From: Emergencia timonensis
GTDB taxonomy: Bacteria > Bacillota > Clostridia > Peptostreptococcales > Anaerovoracaceae
DNA length: 64,000 nt
NCBI RefSeq assembly: GCF_900086585.1
Contig: NZ_FLKM01000009.1
Coordinates: forward strand, 310,001 to 374,000
Direction: 5' to 3'
The notes below the pieces were generated by a model. It saw only the letters and a list, made by a program, of their open reading frames with translations. It did not search any database and had not been told where the DNA came from. The first letter of the stretch is position 1; every line of letters starts with the position of its first letter. Made by a program: the position numbers and the translations under genes. Below, piece after piece: positions 33,871 through 43,547 of this stretch.

Positions 33871-35265
33871 ATGAAAGAAAAGAAAATTGGCTTTTTCTCC
33901 GTAACTTGCTTAGCCATAGGAACCATTGTTGGAGCAGGGGTATTTGGAACAATACCGGCTGCTGCCGGTATTGTAGGGACTGGAATAGAATGGGCCTACT
34001 TCATCGCATTTATTTCAATCCTGATCTGCTATATCCCGCAGATGGTGACCATATCTGTACTCCCGGCGCCATTCACGTTTTATATGCACACCACCCGTCT
34101 CGTTCACCCGACAGCTGGCTATATGCTGGTGATATTTGGTTTTAACTATGTTTTCATCCTATCTGCTCTGGCAGGCGTTTTTGCAGAGTATGCGTCTGTT
34201 TACATACCTGTTGACCATCGTACTTTAGGCGTGGGCGCTTTGCTTTTTTTCGCCTTTATTACAAGCCTGGGAGTTCAGGCCAATGCCATTGCCCAGAATA
34301 TCATGGTAGTATCTCTGTTTTCTGCTCTGTTCCTCTATGTCTTTGTGGGGATGCCTGAAATCCGTCAAGAGTTCTTGTCCTTTGGTGATATCATTAAACC
34401 AGAGAATCTGACGATCGTGACCCTTGGATCTGCTGTGGCATTACTCAGCGCCAGTCTGCAGGGTGGTGTAAGCATTGCCTTTTACCCTGAGAAAATCAAG
34501 AACCCGGGAAAAACCATCCCGCGTGCGTTTGTGTGGGCGACGGCTATCTGTTGTTTTGTTTTCATGCTGGTAAGTGCTGTGACAATTGGAGTGCTGCCTA
34601 TGGAGCAGGTGTCCTCACTTCTGGACGTAGCGAAGATCGTCTTTTCACCTGGTATGTATCATTTCTTTATTTTGGCTGGGGCAATCTTCTCTGTATTGAC
34701 CTCCTTGAACGGGATCTTTATCGCAGGTGGAAATGTGGGCAGTGCGACCGCAGAGGATAAGGTCATGCCTATGTGGTTTGGCAGGCTGAACAAACACGAA
34801 GTCCCAAAAAACACTGTATGGCTCTTGGCAGGTGTTTCTTCTGTATTTGTAGCCTTCGGCTTTCCTATCGGTACGCTGCTGACAGCTTACTCACTGCTGA
34901 ACCTGTTTTGTCTTCTGCTTTTGTTTATTCCGGCACTCAAGGTGCACAAACTTTATCCTAATTCTTTCCGGGCAGCGTCCTTTAAGATTCCGCCACAAGT
35001 GACAGCGATACTCAGCCTGCTTGGTGTAGGCATCTGCATTTGGCAGCTGGTTTCTACATTGATTACTCTGGACATGAAGATGATCGTCACCATTGTCATA
35101 TGGTATGCGATTTGGTACGCCTTTTATTTTGGCAGACGTCGTTGGCTGAAAAATCAAGGGTTTGATCTGGACCGGCAGATGAGGTTGCCTTATCCAGAAT
35201 GGGTAGAGCGCGAGAAAGAATTATCTAAGATCGCTGAAAAAAAGAAGGAGTGTGAGACAAAATGA
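33871..35265 (+). CDS. APC-family amino acid permease
   Basis: The 464-residue protein has about 12 membrane helices. The N-terminal motif GTIVGAGVFGTIPAAAG is the unwound TM1 substrate site of amino acid-polyamine-organocation permeases, and ASLQGGVSIAFYPEKIKNPGKTIPRA is a clear family loop. The C-terminus is a charged cytoplasmic tail. The next gene, an amidohydrolase, overlaps by 4 bases, so the pair probably imports and hydrolyses one compound. AAGGAAGG is the ribosome site. Confidence 0.88.
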   Translation: MKEKKIGFFSVTCLAIGTIVGAGVFGTIPAAAGIVGTGIEWAYFIAFISILICYIPQMVTISVLPAPFTFYMHTTRLVHPTAGYMLVIFGFNYVFILSALAGVFAEYASVYIPVDHRTLGVGALLFFAFITSLGVQANAIAQNIMVVSLFSALFLYVFVGMPEIRQEFLSFGDIIKPENLTIVTLGSAVALLSASLQGGVSIAFYPEKIKNPGKTIPRAFVWATAICCFVFMLVSAVTIGVLPMEQVSSLLDVAKIVFSPGMYHFFILAGAIFSVLTSLNGIFIAGGNVGSATAEDKVMPMWFGRLNKHEVPKNTVWLLAGVSSVFVAFGFPIGTLLTAYSLLNLFCLLLLFIPALKVHKLYPNSFRAASFKIPPQVTAILSLLGVGICIWQLVSTLITLDMKMIVTIVIWYAIWYAFYFGRRRWLKNQGFDLDRQMRLPYPEWVEREKELSKIAEKKKECETK

Positions 35266-36254
35266 AGAAACGGAAAATAATCGACTCTCATTCGCATCTG
35301 GCCTGCAAAATGTTTGGCAATCCAGAAGAGGGGGCGGGACATCTGTTCCGTTATAGACCGGCGCCTGACGTGCCGATTCCGGAGACAGAGTTCTTTGGGA
35401 ACGTAAATTATTATGAACTTTATACAAAGGGGCAGTTCCAGGGAGAACGCATGTGGCCCGACGATCTTTGGCTGAAGGCGGAGCGGGACTCTGAACTGAA
35501 AGCGGCTATGACCGCAGCTGATACGAAATGGATGGGCAATCGTTGCCTGAAGAACACTTTCTGGAATCTGCAAAAGATCCTCGACGATAATGAAGTTGAT
35601 TATATCTGTACGCTGCCCATATGGCCCGCTAACAGTTTTGAAGACTATCGAGTTGCGGCAGAGCTAGATCAGAGAATCCTGCCTTTTACCTGTATCTATA
35701 ACACGGAAATGAGCGCAGAGGAAGCTGTGGATAAGCTGATGGATGATGTGAGGCAAGGGGCGCGGGGACTAAAGATTCATCCTATCATTCAGGATTTGGA
35801 CTTAAAATCTGATTACATAAAAAAGATTTTGGAAGCCTGGGCGAAAACGGGATTGCCGGTTATCAGCCATTGCGGTAATGTGGAATATGGCGTAGAGAAT
35901 CAAGGAGCGCCTAATTATGGTAATCCGGAATTTTTGGCAGATTTGATCGAAGAGATGCCGGAAGTGAATTTTGTCGGCGCCCATTGTGGAGGCTGTCGCT
36001 CCTGGGAAGCGGAATATTTTGCCGAGAGGGTAGGTGGTCTGAAAAACGTCTGGGTGGACACCAGTTTCCGTACTCCGAAGGAAATCGCCTGGATGGTTAG
36101 CGCATTTGGTGAAGACAAAGTGTTGTTTGGCGTCGATGTTCCTTTTTCTGACATGGATGTAAGCATCGCATGTGTGGAAGCGGCGCCGTTAAGTGATAGG
36201 GAAAAGGAAAAAATCTTCTGGCACAATGCCGCTGAATTATTGAAAATTGAATAA
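35262..36254 (+). CDS. Amidohydrolase-family (TIM-barrel) metal-dependent hydrolase
   Basis: The 330-residue protein starts with the metal motif SHSHL (DSHSHLACK), then GLKIHPIIQD near residue 170, VISHCGNVEYG near 203, FVGAHCGG near 237, and FGVDVPFSDMD near 290, where the last metal Asp is expected. This is the COG2159-type amidohydrolase group, which includes decarboxylases as well as hydrolases. It overlaps the permease by ATGA. The substrate is not known. Two GntR-FCD regulators follow. Confidence 0.85.
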   Translation: MKKRKIIDSHSHLACKMFGNPEEGAGHLFRYRPAPDVPIPETEFFGNVNYYELYTKGQFQGERMWPDDLWLKAERDSELKAAMTAADTKWMGNRCLKNTFWNLQKILDDNEVDYICTLPIWPANSFEDYRVAAELDQRILPFTCIYNTEMSAEEAVDKLMDDVRQGARGLKIHPIIQDLDLKSDYIKKILEAWAKTGLPVISHCGNVEYGVENQGAPNYGNPEFLADLIEEMPEVNFVGAHCGGCRSWEAEYFAERVGGLKNVWVDTSFRTPKEIAWMVSAFGEDKVLFGVDVPFSDMDVSIACVEAAPLSDREKEKIFWHNAAELLKIE

Positions 36255-36271
36255 AATGATCGGCTGATTTC

Positions 36272-36300
36272 TTGACAAATCGAGGATTGCCATTTACTAT
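36272..36300 (+). promoter_or_regulatory. Promoter for the first GntR gene
   Basis: TTGACA, 17-bp spacer, TACTAT, about 60 bp before the start. Confidence 0.7.
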
Positions 36301-36360
36301 TAAATAAGGTGCCTGAAATGGCGGACGCAATGAAATTCTAACGAAGACAAGGTGGTAATC

Positions 36361-37017
36361 ATGGCAACGATTTTATCGGTGAAGGAACAGACTTATCAAA
36401 TCATCAAGGAAAAAATTCTCAATCAGGAATATCCTGCCGGTGCCCGGATCAATATCAATGAATTGGCAGAGGAGCTTGGCATTAGCAATTCTCCCATCAG
36501 AGAAGCACTCAGTCTGCTGGAGCAACAGGGCCTGGTCATATCGAATCGCAGCAGCGGGGCGACGGTGACGACCTTTACCCACAGAGACCAGTATGAACTT
36601 TCGCAGATGTATTTGTTTTGGATTGTCGAAAGCTATCGATTTTGTTGTGAAACCAACAAGCTGGAAAAGCTGATAAAAAGGGCGGAAGAAGTTCTGGAAA
36701 CGCAGAAAATTTATTTTAAGAGTAAGGACTACAAAGAGTGCGCCTATTATGCCAACTTGTTTGAACGATGTATCATAGAGACGACAGGCAATAAGAGAAT
36801 GCTCGCACAGTATGACAGCATCTTTCCTGTATTTTTTCTCGGTTCCATTTACTTTCTCGAGGGCAAAGAGGAGGAACGGAGGCTGGGGCTTGCGCAGCAC
36901 GAAGAAATTCTCGCGGCTATGAAGGCCGGCCGGCACTCTGATGTAATAGAAATTTTTAAAAAGCATTATTACAAACCGATGTGGGATTTGAGATTCCAAG
37001 ATGACGAAACAGAATAG
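36361..37017 (+). CDS. GntR-family regulator (FCD/FadR type) 1
   Basis: The ATG at 36361 follows AAGGTGG at the right distance; the GTG at 36352 is part of that ribosome site. The 218-residue product has the GntR winged helix (YPAGARININELAEELGISNSPIREALSLLEQQGLV) and an all-helical FCD-like ligand domain. It is convergent with a second, similar GntR gene. Given its place after the APC-amidohydrolase operon it may control that operon. Confidence 0.9.
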   Translation: MATILSVKEQTYQIIKEKILNQEYPAGARININELAEELGISNSPIREALSLLEQQGLVISNRSSGATVTTFTHRDQYELSQMYLFWIVESYRFCCETNKLEKLIKRAEEVLETQKIYFKSKDYKECAYYANLFERCIIETTGNKRMLAQYDSIFPVFFLGSIYFLEGKEEERRLGLAQHEEILAAMKAGRHSDVIEIFKKHYYKPMWDLRFQDDETE

Positions 37018-37022
37018 AACAG

Positions 37023-37065
37023 AAAAAGTGCCAGGTGAAAAGTCATCTGGCACTTGTGTTTTTTT
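37023..37065. terminator. Bidirectional terminator between the GntR genes
   Basis: AAGTGCCAGGTG pairs with CATCTGGCACTT; T runs lie on both sides, serving both convergent genes. Confidence 0.85.
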
Positions 37066-37069
37066 GGCA

Positions 37070-37711
37070 CTACTCTTTGTCCTGAAACCGATTGTAATGC
37101 TTGGATAGCAGTGTCCTGGCTGTGTCGAATTTGCCATTCATGATGGCGCCGAGAATCTTTTGGTGCTCCACAATGGCCTCCATTCGGTTGGTATCGATGT
37201 ACCATTGGTCATATAAAACCGTCAGATAAAACAAGCCTTCGATTTCGGCGTATTGCTTTGAGATATAAGGATTATTGCAGCAGGCTACGAAAGCCGCTTC
37301 GAAAGCGATGGAGTATTTCGCGTACTCCGGCTGGCTCTCCAAATTCATGTGGCTCATCTGCTCCTTCAGCGCTCTCTGAAGCAGTTCAATCAAGTTGTCT
37401 ATCTGTTGATTCTGCAGGCAGATTTCAAAGGAACCGAGCAGCATGCTGAGTATCGCCTGGGCGATGTGCCCCAGCCGCTTGTTGGAAAAAGTAATCACAC
37501 TGGGACCGGCGTTAGGATAGATTTCTACCAGCCCGTCCCGTTCCAGCATGGAAATCGCCTCCCTAACCGGGGAGTTACTCACATTCAGCTCTTTGGAAAT
37601 GGACATGATAGAAAGCCTTTCGCCTGGCTGATATTTCAGCTCGATGATGTTTTTCCTGATAATGTTGTAGATCTGCTCCCTGATGGGGGTTCTGTTCAGT
37701 CGTCTATCCAT
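37070..37711 (-). CDS. GntR-family regulator (FCD/FadR type) 2
   Basis: The 213-residue product has an N-terminal winged helix (YQPGERLSIMSISKELNVSNSPVREAISMLERDGLV) close to that of the neighbour, with a helical C-terminal domain (SKHYNRFQDKE end). GAGGAACGACT precedes the ATG. The paralogues share the motif order and the final (F/S)KHYY-type ending, which indicates a duplication followed by inversion. Divergently upstream lies the iorAB operon, a possible target. Confidence 0.9.
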   Translation of the reverse strand: MDRRLNRTPIREQIYNIIRKNIIELKYQPGERLSIMSISKELNVSNSPVREAISMLERDGLVEIYPNAGPSVITFSNKRLGHIAQAILSMLLGSFEICLQNQQIDNLIELLQRALKEQMSHMNLESQPEYAKYSIAFEAAFVACCNNPYISKQYAEIEGLFYLTVLYDQWYIDTNRMEAIVEHQKILGAIMNGKFDTARTLLSKHYNRFQDKE

Positions 37712-38154
37712 AGTCGTTCCTCACCTTCGTCATATCTATATTTTAGCCCTTTAAAGTAAAACTGTCAAGAAAACGTCAAATAATTAACAGAATATAATGA
37801 ATAATGGGCAATGCGTGATTTATTTACAGCTATATCCGATTCAGAGGCAGTTATACATAAATTGGAAGCAAGGAAAAGCCTTAAACTTCAATTCTCTTGT
37901 CCCAATTTTACGTTAAAATTGTATCATGTATGCACTTGTTTGTTTATACAAAAAATATTTATAAAAATTGATAAAATAAACATGTTTTGCTGTAAATTCG
38001 TAAAATCCTTCCCATTTAATCCCAAAAAATTTGACAAAGCGTTTTCGGAATTTTACAATAAAAGAAGAAACAGATATATTAGTCCAGCTGTGGAGATGCC
38101 GGTGCTCATCTGCGGCGTGATGATTGATAAAATTTAAAGGAGGACGAGAGACCT
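37712..38154 (+). promoter_or_regulatory. Intergenic region with the iorA promoter
   Basis: This 440-bp AT-rich stretch has no convincing gene; an open frame at 37811-38137 lacks a ribosome site and has promoter-like composition. TTGACA (38031-38036), 17-bp spacer, TACAAT (38054-38059) gives a strong promoter about 96 bp before iorA. Confidence 0.7.
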
Positions 38155-39930
38155 ATGAAAAAATTAATGACAGGCGATGAAGCCATCGCTAGAGGTGCTT
38201 ATGAGGCAGGGGTTAGACACGCATCCGCATACCCGGGTACTCCGAGTACAGAAATCATGGAAAACGTTTCTACATATGAGGAGATTTACGCAGAGTGGGC
38301 TCCAAATGAAAAAGTAGCTATGGAATCAGCCGTAGGCGCATCTATGGCTGGTGCGAGAAGCATGGCCTCCATGAAACACGTAGGTGTAAACGTTGCCGCT
38401 GACCCTCTGATGACATTTGCTTACATGAAAGTAAACGGAGGATCTGTATTGGTCACAGCTGATGAACCGGGCATGTTCTCCTCGCAGAATGAACAGGATA
38501 ACAGAAACTACGCCAAGATGGGCAAGATGCCGATGTTTGAACCGGCAGACAGCCAGGAATGCGTAGATATGATGAAAGAAGCTTATGAAGTATCTGAGAA
38601 ATACGGCGCTGTCGTCATCATGAGAATGGTTACCCGTGTTTGTCACTCTAAATCACTGGTAGAAATCGGCGAAAGAAAAGAAGTCGGCGTAAAGGATTGG
38701 AAAAAAGATCCGCAGAGATATGTCTGTCTTCCAGCACATGCGAGAGTCATGAGAGTCGCTCTGGAAGAGAGAACAAAGCAGCTTGCTGAATACAGCGAAA
38801 CGACCAAGTTCAACTATGCCGAAATGGGCGGCACCAAAGTCGGCGTCATCGCTTCCGGTCCTTCCTATTACTATGCGAAGGAAGTTTGGGGAGAAGACGC
38901 TTCTTACCTGAAGCTTGGCTTCACCAATCCGCTACCGGCAGAAATGATTAAAGACTTCTGCAGCAAGGTTGACGAAGTTTACATCGTAGAGGAAGACGAT
39001 CCATATATCGAAGAATTCGTACAGAGATTAGGCATCAAATGCCACGGAAAAGACACCTTCCCATCCTATGGAGAGATGACACCGAACGTGCTGAGAAAGG
39101 CTCTCTATGGAGAGGAACTTCCTCAGGTAGAATACAACAAAGAAAAAGTCATCAAACGTCCGCCTACTTTCTGCGCAGGATGTCCGCACAGAGGTCTGTT
39201 CTACAGATTAGGCAAGAGAAAAGACGTCATGATCAGCGGCGATATCGGATGCTACACTTTGGCTACTGGCGCGCCGTATAACGCAATGGACGCATGTATC
39301 TGCATGGGCGGTTCCATTTCCATGGGCCACGGTGCACAGCAGGTATTCAACAGAGCTGGTGTAAAGAAAAAGGTCATCACCGTATTGGGAGATTCCACCT
39401 TCTTCCATACAGGCGTCAACTCGCTGATTAACACGGTATATAACAACAGCAATACCATCAACATCATCCTCGACAACAGAATCACAGGCATGACGGGACA
39501 TCAGCAGAATCCGGGCACTGGATTTAACGTAAAGGGCGAAGCTGCACCGATGATTAACATCGAAGAATTGGTGAAGGCCATCGGTATCAAGCACGTCAAA
39601 GTCATTGACCCTAACAATCTGAAAGAAGTCGATGATGCCTTTGACGCATTCATGGAACTGGATGAACCTTCCGTCATCATCACCAGATGGCCTTGCGTCC
39701 TGAAAAAATTCTCTGATGCCGATTTGGAAGAATGGCCGAACCTGTTCAAGACGAAGAACGTGGTTGATGCCGAGAAGTGTATCGGATGTAAGCAGTGCCA
39801 GAAGACGGGGTGTCCGGCTCTGATCTTTGACAAAGAGGCAAAGAAAGTACATATCAGCAGAGTGGACTGCGTAGGCTGTGACGTATGTGCCCAGGTTTGC
39901 CCAGTAGAAGCGATTGTGAAGGAGGATTAA
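38155..39930 (+). CDS. iorA: Indolepyruvate:ferredoxin oxidoreductase, alpha subunit
   Basis: The 591-residue protein fits IorA: N-terminal pyrimidine-binding domain (GDEAIARGAYEAGVRHASAYPGTPSTEI), an EN-EKVAMESAVGASMAGAR block with the ThDP glutamate region, the ThDP-pyrophosphate domain (GDIGCYTLATGAP, LGDSTFFHTGVNSL, LDNRITGMTGHQ) and a C-terminal pair of 4Fe-4S motifs (CIGCKQCQKTGCP, CVGCDVCAQVCP). It oxidatively decarboxylates aryl-pyruvates made by transamination of Trp, Phe and Tyr to aryl-acetyl-CoA, reducing ferredoxin. The ferredoxin can feed the two hydrogenases. It is followed after 5 bases by iorB. Confidence 0.96.
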   Translation: MKKLMTGDEAIARGAYEAGVRHASAYPGTPSTEIMENVSTYEEIYAEWAPNEKVAMESAVGASMAGARSMASMKHVGVNVAADPLMTFAYMKVNGGSVLVTADEPGMFSSQNEQDNRNYAKMGKMPMFEPADSQECVDMMKEAYEVSEKYGAVVIMRMVTRVCHSKSLVEIGERKEVGVKDWKKDPQRYVCLPAHARVMRVALEERTKQLAEYSETTKFNYAEMGGTKVGVIASGPSYYYAKEVWGEDASYLKLGFTNPLPAEMIKDFCSKVDEVYIVEEDDPYIEEFVQRLGIKCHGKDTFPSYGEMTPNVLRKALYGEELPQVEYNKEKVIKRPPTFCAGCPHRGLFYRLGKRKDVMISGDIGCYTLATGAPYNAMDACICMGGSISMGHGAQQVFNRAGVKKKVITVLGDSTFFHTGVNSLINTVYNNSNTINIILDNRITGMTGHQQNPGTGFNVKGEAAPMINIEELVKAIGIKHVKVIDPNNLKEVDDAFDAFMELDEPSVIITRWPCVLKKFSDADLEEWPNLFKTKNVVDAEKCIGCKQCQKTGCPALIFDKEAKKVHISRVDCVGCDVCAQVCPVEAIVKED

Positions 39931-39935
39931 TTAAA

Positions 39936-40514
39936 ATGACGAAGAATATTTTATTATCCGGCGTAGGTGGTCAGGGAACCATCACCGCTGCAAAGATGCT
40001 GACTTTTGGTTTGATGGAAGCAGGATATGACGTAAAGATGAGTGAAATTCACGGTATGAGCCAGCGAGGCGGAGACGTGGTTTCACAGGTAAGATACAGC
40101 AAAGAAAAGGTGTTTTCACCAGTCATCGAGAAGGGAACGGCAGACATCGTCGTATCCTTTGAAAAGATGGAAGCCCTCAGAACCTTGGATTATCTCAAAC
40201 CAGATGGTGCAGTTGTCGTCAATACCCAGGAGATTCCTTCCATGACCGTGCTGACAGGCGCAGAAGAATATGCAGACGACGTTCTCGACGAAATTGAGAA
40301 GTCCGCTAAGAAAGTCATCACTCTGGATGCTACGAAGCTGGCTGAGGATCTCGGCAACGTAAAGGCTGCCAACGTGATACTCCTCGGTACATTGGTCAAA
40401 TCCATGGGTCTTGACGACATCGACTGGGCAGACATTATCAAAAAGAACGTCAAAGAAAAATTTGTCGACTTGAACTTAAAAGCTTTCCAAGTTGGAATGG
40501 ATGCTGTAAAATAA
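39936..40514 (+). CDS. iorB: Indolepyruvate:ferredoxin oxidoreductase, beta subunit
   Basis: The 192-residue product matches the gamma/beta-type 2-oxoacid oxidoreductase domain (NILLSGVGGQGTITAAKMLTFGL, EIHGMSQRGGDVVSQVRYS). The ATG at 39936 follows AGGAGGATTAATTAAA that overlaps the end of iorA; an earlier start would lie inside iorA. It completes the IorAB complex. Confidence 0.95.
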   Translation: MTKNILLSGVGGQGTITAAKMLTFGLMEAGYDVKMSEIHGMSQRGGDVVSQVRYSKEKVFSPVIEKGTADIVVSFEKMEALRTLDYLKPDGAVVVNTQEIPSMTVLTGAEEYADDVLDEIEKSAKKVITLDATKLAEDLGNVKAANVILLGTLVKSMGLDDIDWADIIKKNVKEKFVDLNLKAFQVGMDAVK

Positions 40515-40555
40515 CATAAACAGTAATAAATTCAAATAAAGGTAGGTATAGTAAG

Positions 40556-41743
40556 ATGATTTCAAAGAGAATGGAGCCTTTGGTAAACAACAACTCTGTG
40601 ATCAGAGCCATGTTTGAAGAAGGTAAACAGATGGCCGACAAATATGGCGCAGAGAATGTGTTCGATTTCAGCATCGGCAATCCTAATGTCCCTGCTCCTA
40701 AGGAAGTTCAGGAGGCGATTATCGACATCGTAACCAACGAAGATCCGGTCAAGGTTCATGGATATATGAACAATGCAGGATTTCCTGAGACAAGAGCGGC
40801 AGTTGCCGGAAATCTGAACAGACGTTTCGGCACCAAATTTACAGAGAAGAATATCATCATGACCGTCGGAGCCGGCAGTGCACTCAACGTATTGCTGAAG
40901 ACCATGTTAGAGCCGGGAGAGGAAGTCATCGCCTTCGCGCCATACTTCGTTGAATACGGCAACTACGTAGCTAACTATGACGGCAAACTGGTCGTCATTT
41001 CCCCGAATCCAGAAGGCGGCTTCATGCCGAAGCTGGACGAATTTGAAGGGGCGATTACACCGAAGACGAAGGCTGTCATCATCAACAACCCGAACAATCC
41101 GACAGGTGTCATCTACCCGGAATCCGTCATCAAAGAGATGGCGGCAATTATGGAAAAGAAACAGAAGGAATACGGAAGTGTAATCTATCTGATTTCTGAC
41201 GAGCCATACAGAGAACTGGCTTATGACGGAGCAGAAGTGCCATACCTGACCAAGTATTATGACAACACGCTGGTAGGATATTCCTACAGCAAGTCTCTGT
41301 CACTGCCTGGCGAACGAATCGGTTATGTGGTCATTCCAGATGAGTCTGACAACGCGGAAGAGTTTATCGACGCAGCCACTATCGCCAATCGTGTGGGCGG
41401 ATTCGTCAATGCGCCTTCACTGATCCAGCTGGTCATCGCAAGATGCGTAGATGCTAAATGTGACGTAGCCTATTACGAGCGGAACGGTAAGACCCTGTAC
41501 GACGGGCTGACCGAAGCAGGCTTTACCTGCACAAAACCGCAGGGTGCTTTCTACATGTGGATGAAGTCGCCGATTCCAGACGAAAAAGCATTCGTCGCAG
41601 CGGGCAAAAAATACAATCTGCTGATGGTACCGGGAAGTTCCTTTGCCTGCCCAGGTTATGTGAGAATTTCCTATTGCGTATCTTATGATCAAATTGAGAG
41701 ATCACTCCCGAAGTTCAAAGAACTTGCCAAGGAGTATTTCTAA
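40556..41743 (+). CDS. PLP-dependent aminotransferase (AspB/aromatic type)
   Basis: The 395-residue protein has NNPNNPTGV (about 180), SDEPYRELAY (about 217) and the Schiff-base lysine in YSYSKSLSLPGERIGY (about 244). FSIGNPNVPAP near residue 42 and FYMWMKSP near the end fit class I aspartate/aromatic aminotransferases. The position 41 bases after iorB suggests that it supplies the aryl-pyruvate substrate by transaminating aromatic amino acids. Two terminators follow. Confidence 0.92.
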   Translation: MISKRMEPLVNNNSVIRAMFEEGKQMADKYGAENVFDFSIGNPNVPAPKEVQEAIIDIVTNEDPVKVHGYMNNAGFPETRAAVAGNLNRRFGTKFTEKNIIMTVGAGSALNVLLKTMLEPGEEVIAFAPYFVEYGNYVANYDGKLVVISPNPEGGFMPKLDEFEGAITPKTKAVIINNPNNPTGVIYPESVIKEMAAIMEKKQKEYGSVIYLISDEPYRELAYDGAEVPYLTKYYDNTLVGYSYSKSLSLPGERIGYVVIPDESDNAEEFIDAATIANRVGGFVNAPSLIQLVIARCVDAKCDVAYYERNGKTLYDGLTEAGFTCTKPQGAFYMWMKSPIPDEKAFVAAGKKYNLLMVPGSSFACPGYVRISYCVSYDQIERSLPKFKELAKEYF

Positions 41744-41806
41744 ATAATAAGGAAGGCTGAGCTGCATGCGGTAAGCCTATCCTGCAAAATGATATTTGTT
41801 TATCCG

Positions 41807-41864
41807 GAAGCGTCGCTTCTCGCGGTAAGGACCTGGTCCGACCGCAGAGCGGCGTTTCTTTTTA
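41807..41864 (+). terminator. Terminator of the iorAB-aminotransferase operon
   Basis: GAAGCGTCGCTTCTCGCGGT pairs imperfectly with ACCGCAGAGCGGCGTTTC and is followed by TTTTTAC. Confidence 0.75.
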
Positions 41865-41865
41865 C

Positions 41866-41903
41866 ATAAAAAAGGGGCTGTCCGCGTTAACGGGCAGCCC
41901 CTA
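41866..41903 (-). terminator. Terminator of the cstA-like gene (minus strand)
   Basis: AGGGGCTGTCCG/CGGGCAGCCCCT is a 12-bp stem with a T run on the minus strand, 13 bases after the stop codon. Confidence 0.85.
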
Positions 41904-41915
41904 GGGAATTTGCTC

Positions 41916-43379
41916 TCAAGCTGTATGATGATCCAGCCTTCTGTCATTTTTACCAGCCGGTATATAGACGCGGACGATGTAGATCGATGCCAGTATCAGT
42001 GCGAATATCAGGCCGATGACATAGGTCAGGATGGTATAACCGCTGGCACCCAGATTGAGCCCTTCCGGTGCGTAGAGGATGTAGGTCATGCTGACTGCAG
42101 ACATGAAGGCTGCGGGAATTGCCGCCATGAGGCTGGCATTTTTGCTGACATACCTGCACAGATAAACTGCGCCTGTCCAGAGAACGATCATCGCTAAAGT
42201 CTGGTTTGCCCAGGAGAAGTATCTCCAGACCACTTGGTAATCCAGCATGGAGATAAAGTAACCGGCAACCAGCAGCGGCGCGGATAAAGCCAGCCGCTTC
42301 TTCATGTCTTTCTGGTCGATTTTAAACCAGTCGGAGATGGTCAGCCGTGCGCTTCTGAAGGCAGTGTCACCCGAAGTGATAGGGCATGCGATGACGCCGA
42401 TCATTGCCAGTGCGCCGCCGATAGGGCCGAGGAGATTCATGGACATCTCGTATACGACTGTGGAGTTGCCGCCGCCAAGGTCCAGCAGGGCACCCATGCC
42501 GTGAGCCGGGTTGTAATAGAAGGCAATGCCGGCAGAAGCCCAGATCAGAGCGATGATGCCCTCCGTAACCATTGCGCCGTAAAAGATGTTCCGACCCTGC
42601 TTTTCACTGGTCATGCATCTTGCAATCATCGGCGACTGCGTTGCATGAAATCCTGAAATCGCACCGCAGGCTACAGTGATGAACATCAGAGGCCAGATTG
42701 GCGCGCCGTCGGGACGCAGGTTTTCGAAGGTCAGCTCCATCATTGGCCTGGTGGTATCATGGAGCACTGTGGCGCCGCCGATGCCGAGGGCCATGACGAT
42801 CAGGCAGATGCCGAAGAGGGGGTACAGCTTGCCGATGATCTTGTCGATGGGGAGCATGGTTGCCAGGAAGTAGTAGACCAGAACGACGATGGTCCAGAAT
42901 CTGACGCTGAGGGTGCTTGGCGTCAGCAGGGCCAGAAGGCCGGCAGGCCCTACCATGAAGACGACGCCGACACCCAGCAGCAGAATGACGGAAAAGACGC
43001 GCATCAAGGTTTTCATGAACGGTCCCAGATAAATTCCGACGATTTCGGAAATGCTGGCGCCATTGTTGCGCTCCGAAAGCATGCCGCACAGATAATCGTG
43101 GACTGCCCCGGCGAAGATGGTGCCAAGTACGATCCAAAGATATACGACAGGACCCCAAATCGCTCCGGAAAGGGCGCCGAAGATAGGCCCCAGTCCTGCG
43201 ATATTGAGGAGTTGGATCAGGAAAGCTCGCCATGGCTTCATGGGAACGTAATCTACGCCGTCAGGATGGGCTGTGCAGGGTGTCAGCCTCTCGTCAGGCC
43301 GAAAGACGCTTTCGACGATTTTTCCATAGGTGAAAAAACCGATTATCAGTAGTGCGAGACATGCGAAAAAAGTCACCAT
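41916..43379 (-). CDS. cstA: Carbon starvation protein CstA family carrier
   Basis: The 487-residue product has many membrane helices and the CstA landmarks: YVPMKPWRAFLIQLLNIAGLGPIFGALSGAIWGP near residue 48, HDYLCGMLSERNNGASISEIVG near 90, GAISGFHATQSPMIARCM near 215 and FRSARLTISDWF near 345. Related proteins import pyruvate or peptides. It is shorter than the enterobacterial form (about 700 residues), as in many Clostridia. It stands alone between terminators; GGAGG precedes the start. It may provide carbon or peptide uptake for the fermentation genes. Confidence 0.9.
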   Translation of the reverse strand: MVTFFACLALLIIGFFTYGKIVESVFRPDERLTPCTAHPDGVDYVPMKPWRAFLIQLLNIAGLGPIFGALSGAIWGPVVYLWIVLGTIFAGAVHDYLCGMLSERNNGASISEIVGIYLGPFMKTLMRVFSVILLLGVGVVFMVGPAGLLALLTPSTLSVRFWTIVVLVYYFLATMLPIDKIIGKLYPLFGICLIVMALGIGGATVLHDTTRPMMELTFENLRPDGAPIWPLMFITVACGAISGFHATQSPMIARCMTSEKQGRNIFYGAMVTEGIIALIWASAGIAFYYNPAHGMGALLDLGGGNSTVVYEMSMNLLGPIGGALAMIGVIACPITSGDTAFRSARLTISDWFKIDQKDMKKRLALSAPLLVAGYFISMLDYQVVWRYFSWANQTLAMIVLWTGAVYLCRYVSKNASLMAAIPAAFMSAVSMTYILYAPEGLNLGASGYTILTYVIGLIFALILASIYIVRVYIPAGKNDRRLDHHTA

Positions 43380-43500
43380 AATGATTCCTCCTAATTTGAT
43401 ATCTACAAAGTATGTCTTTTCTTTTCAAATTCAATTGTATCACGAATTTAGAACAAATGCTGACGTTATATTTGCTCGTTGAGAAAAAATCTGCTTACAC

Positions 43501-43535
43501 AAAAAAACTCCGGCAAATCAGTGCCGGAGTTTTTG
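43501..43535 (-). terminator. Terminator of the second NhaC gene (minus strand)
   Basis: AACTCCGGCA/TGCCGGAGTT stem with a T run on the minus strand. Confidence 0.85.
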
Positions 43536-43547
43536 CTGTAGATTGAT

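Noticed and set aside
37811..38137. 108-codon open frame upstream of iorA
   Set aside because: No ribosome site, AT-rich composition, and it contains the iorA promoter (TTGACA/TACAAT) inside it.
43501..43535. Possible operator palindrome between cstA and nhaC
   Set aside because: The T run on the minus strand and the position 13 bases after a stop codon make it an ordinary terminator.
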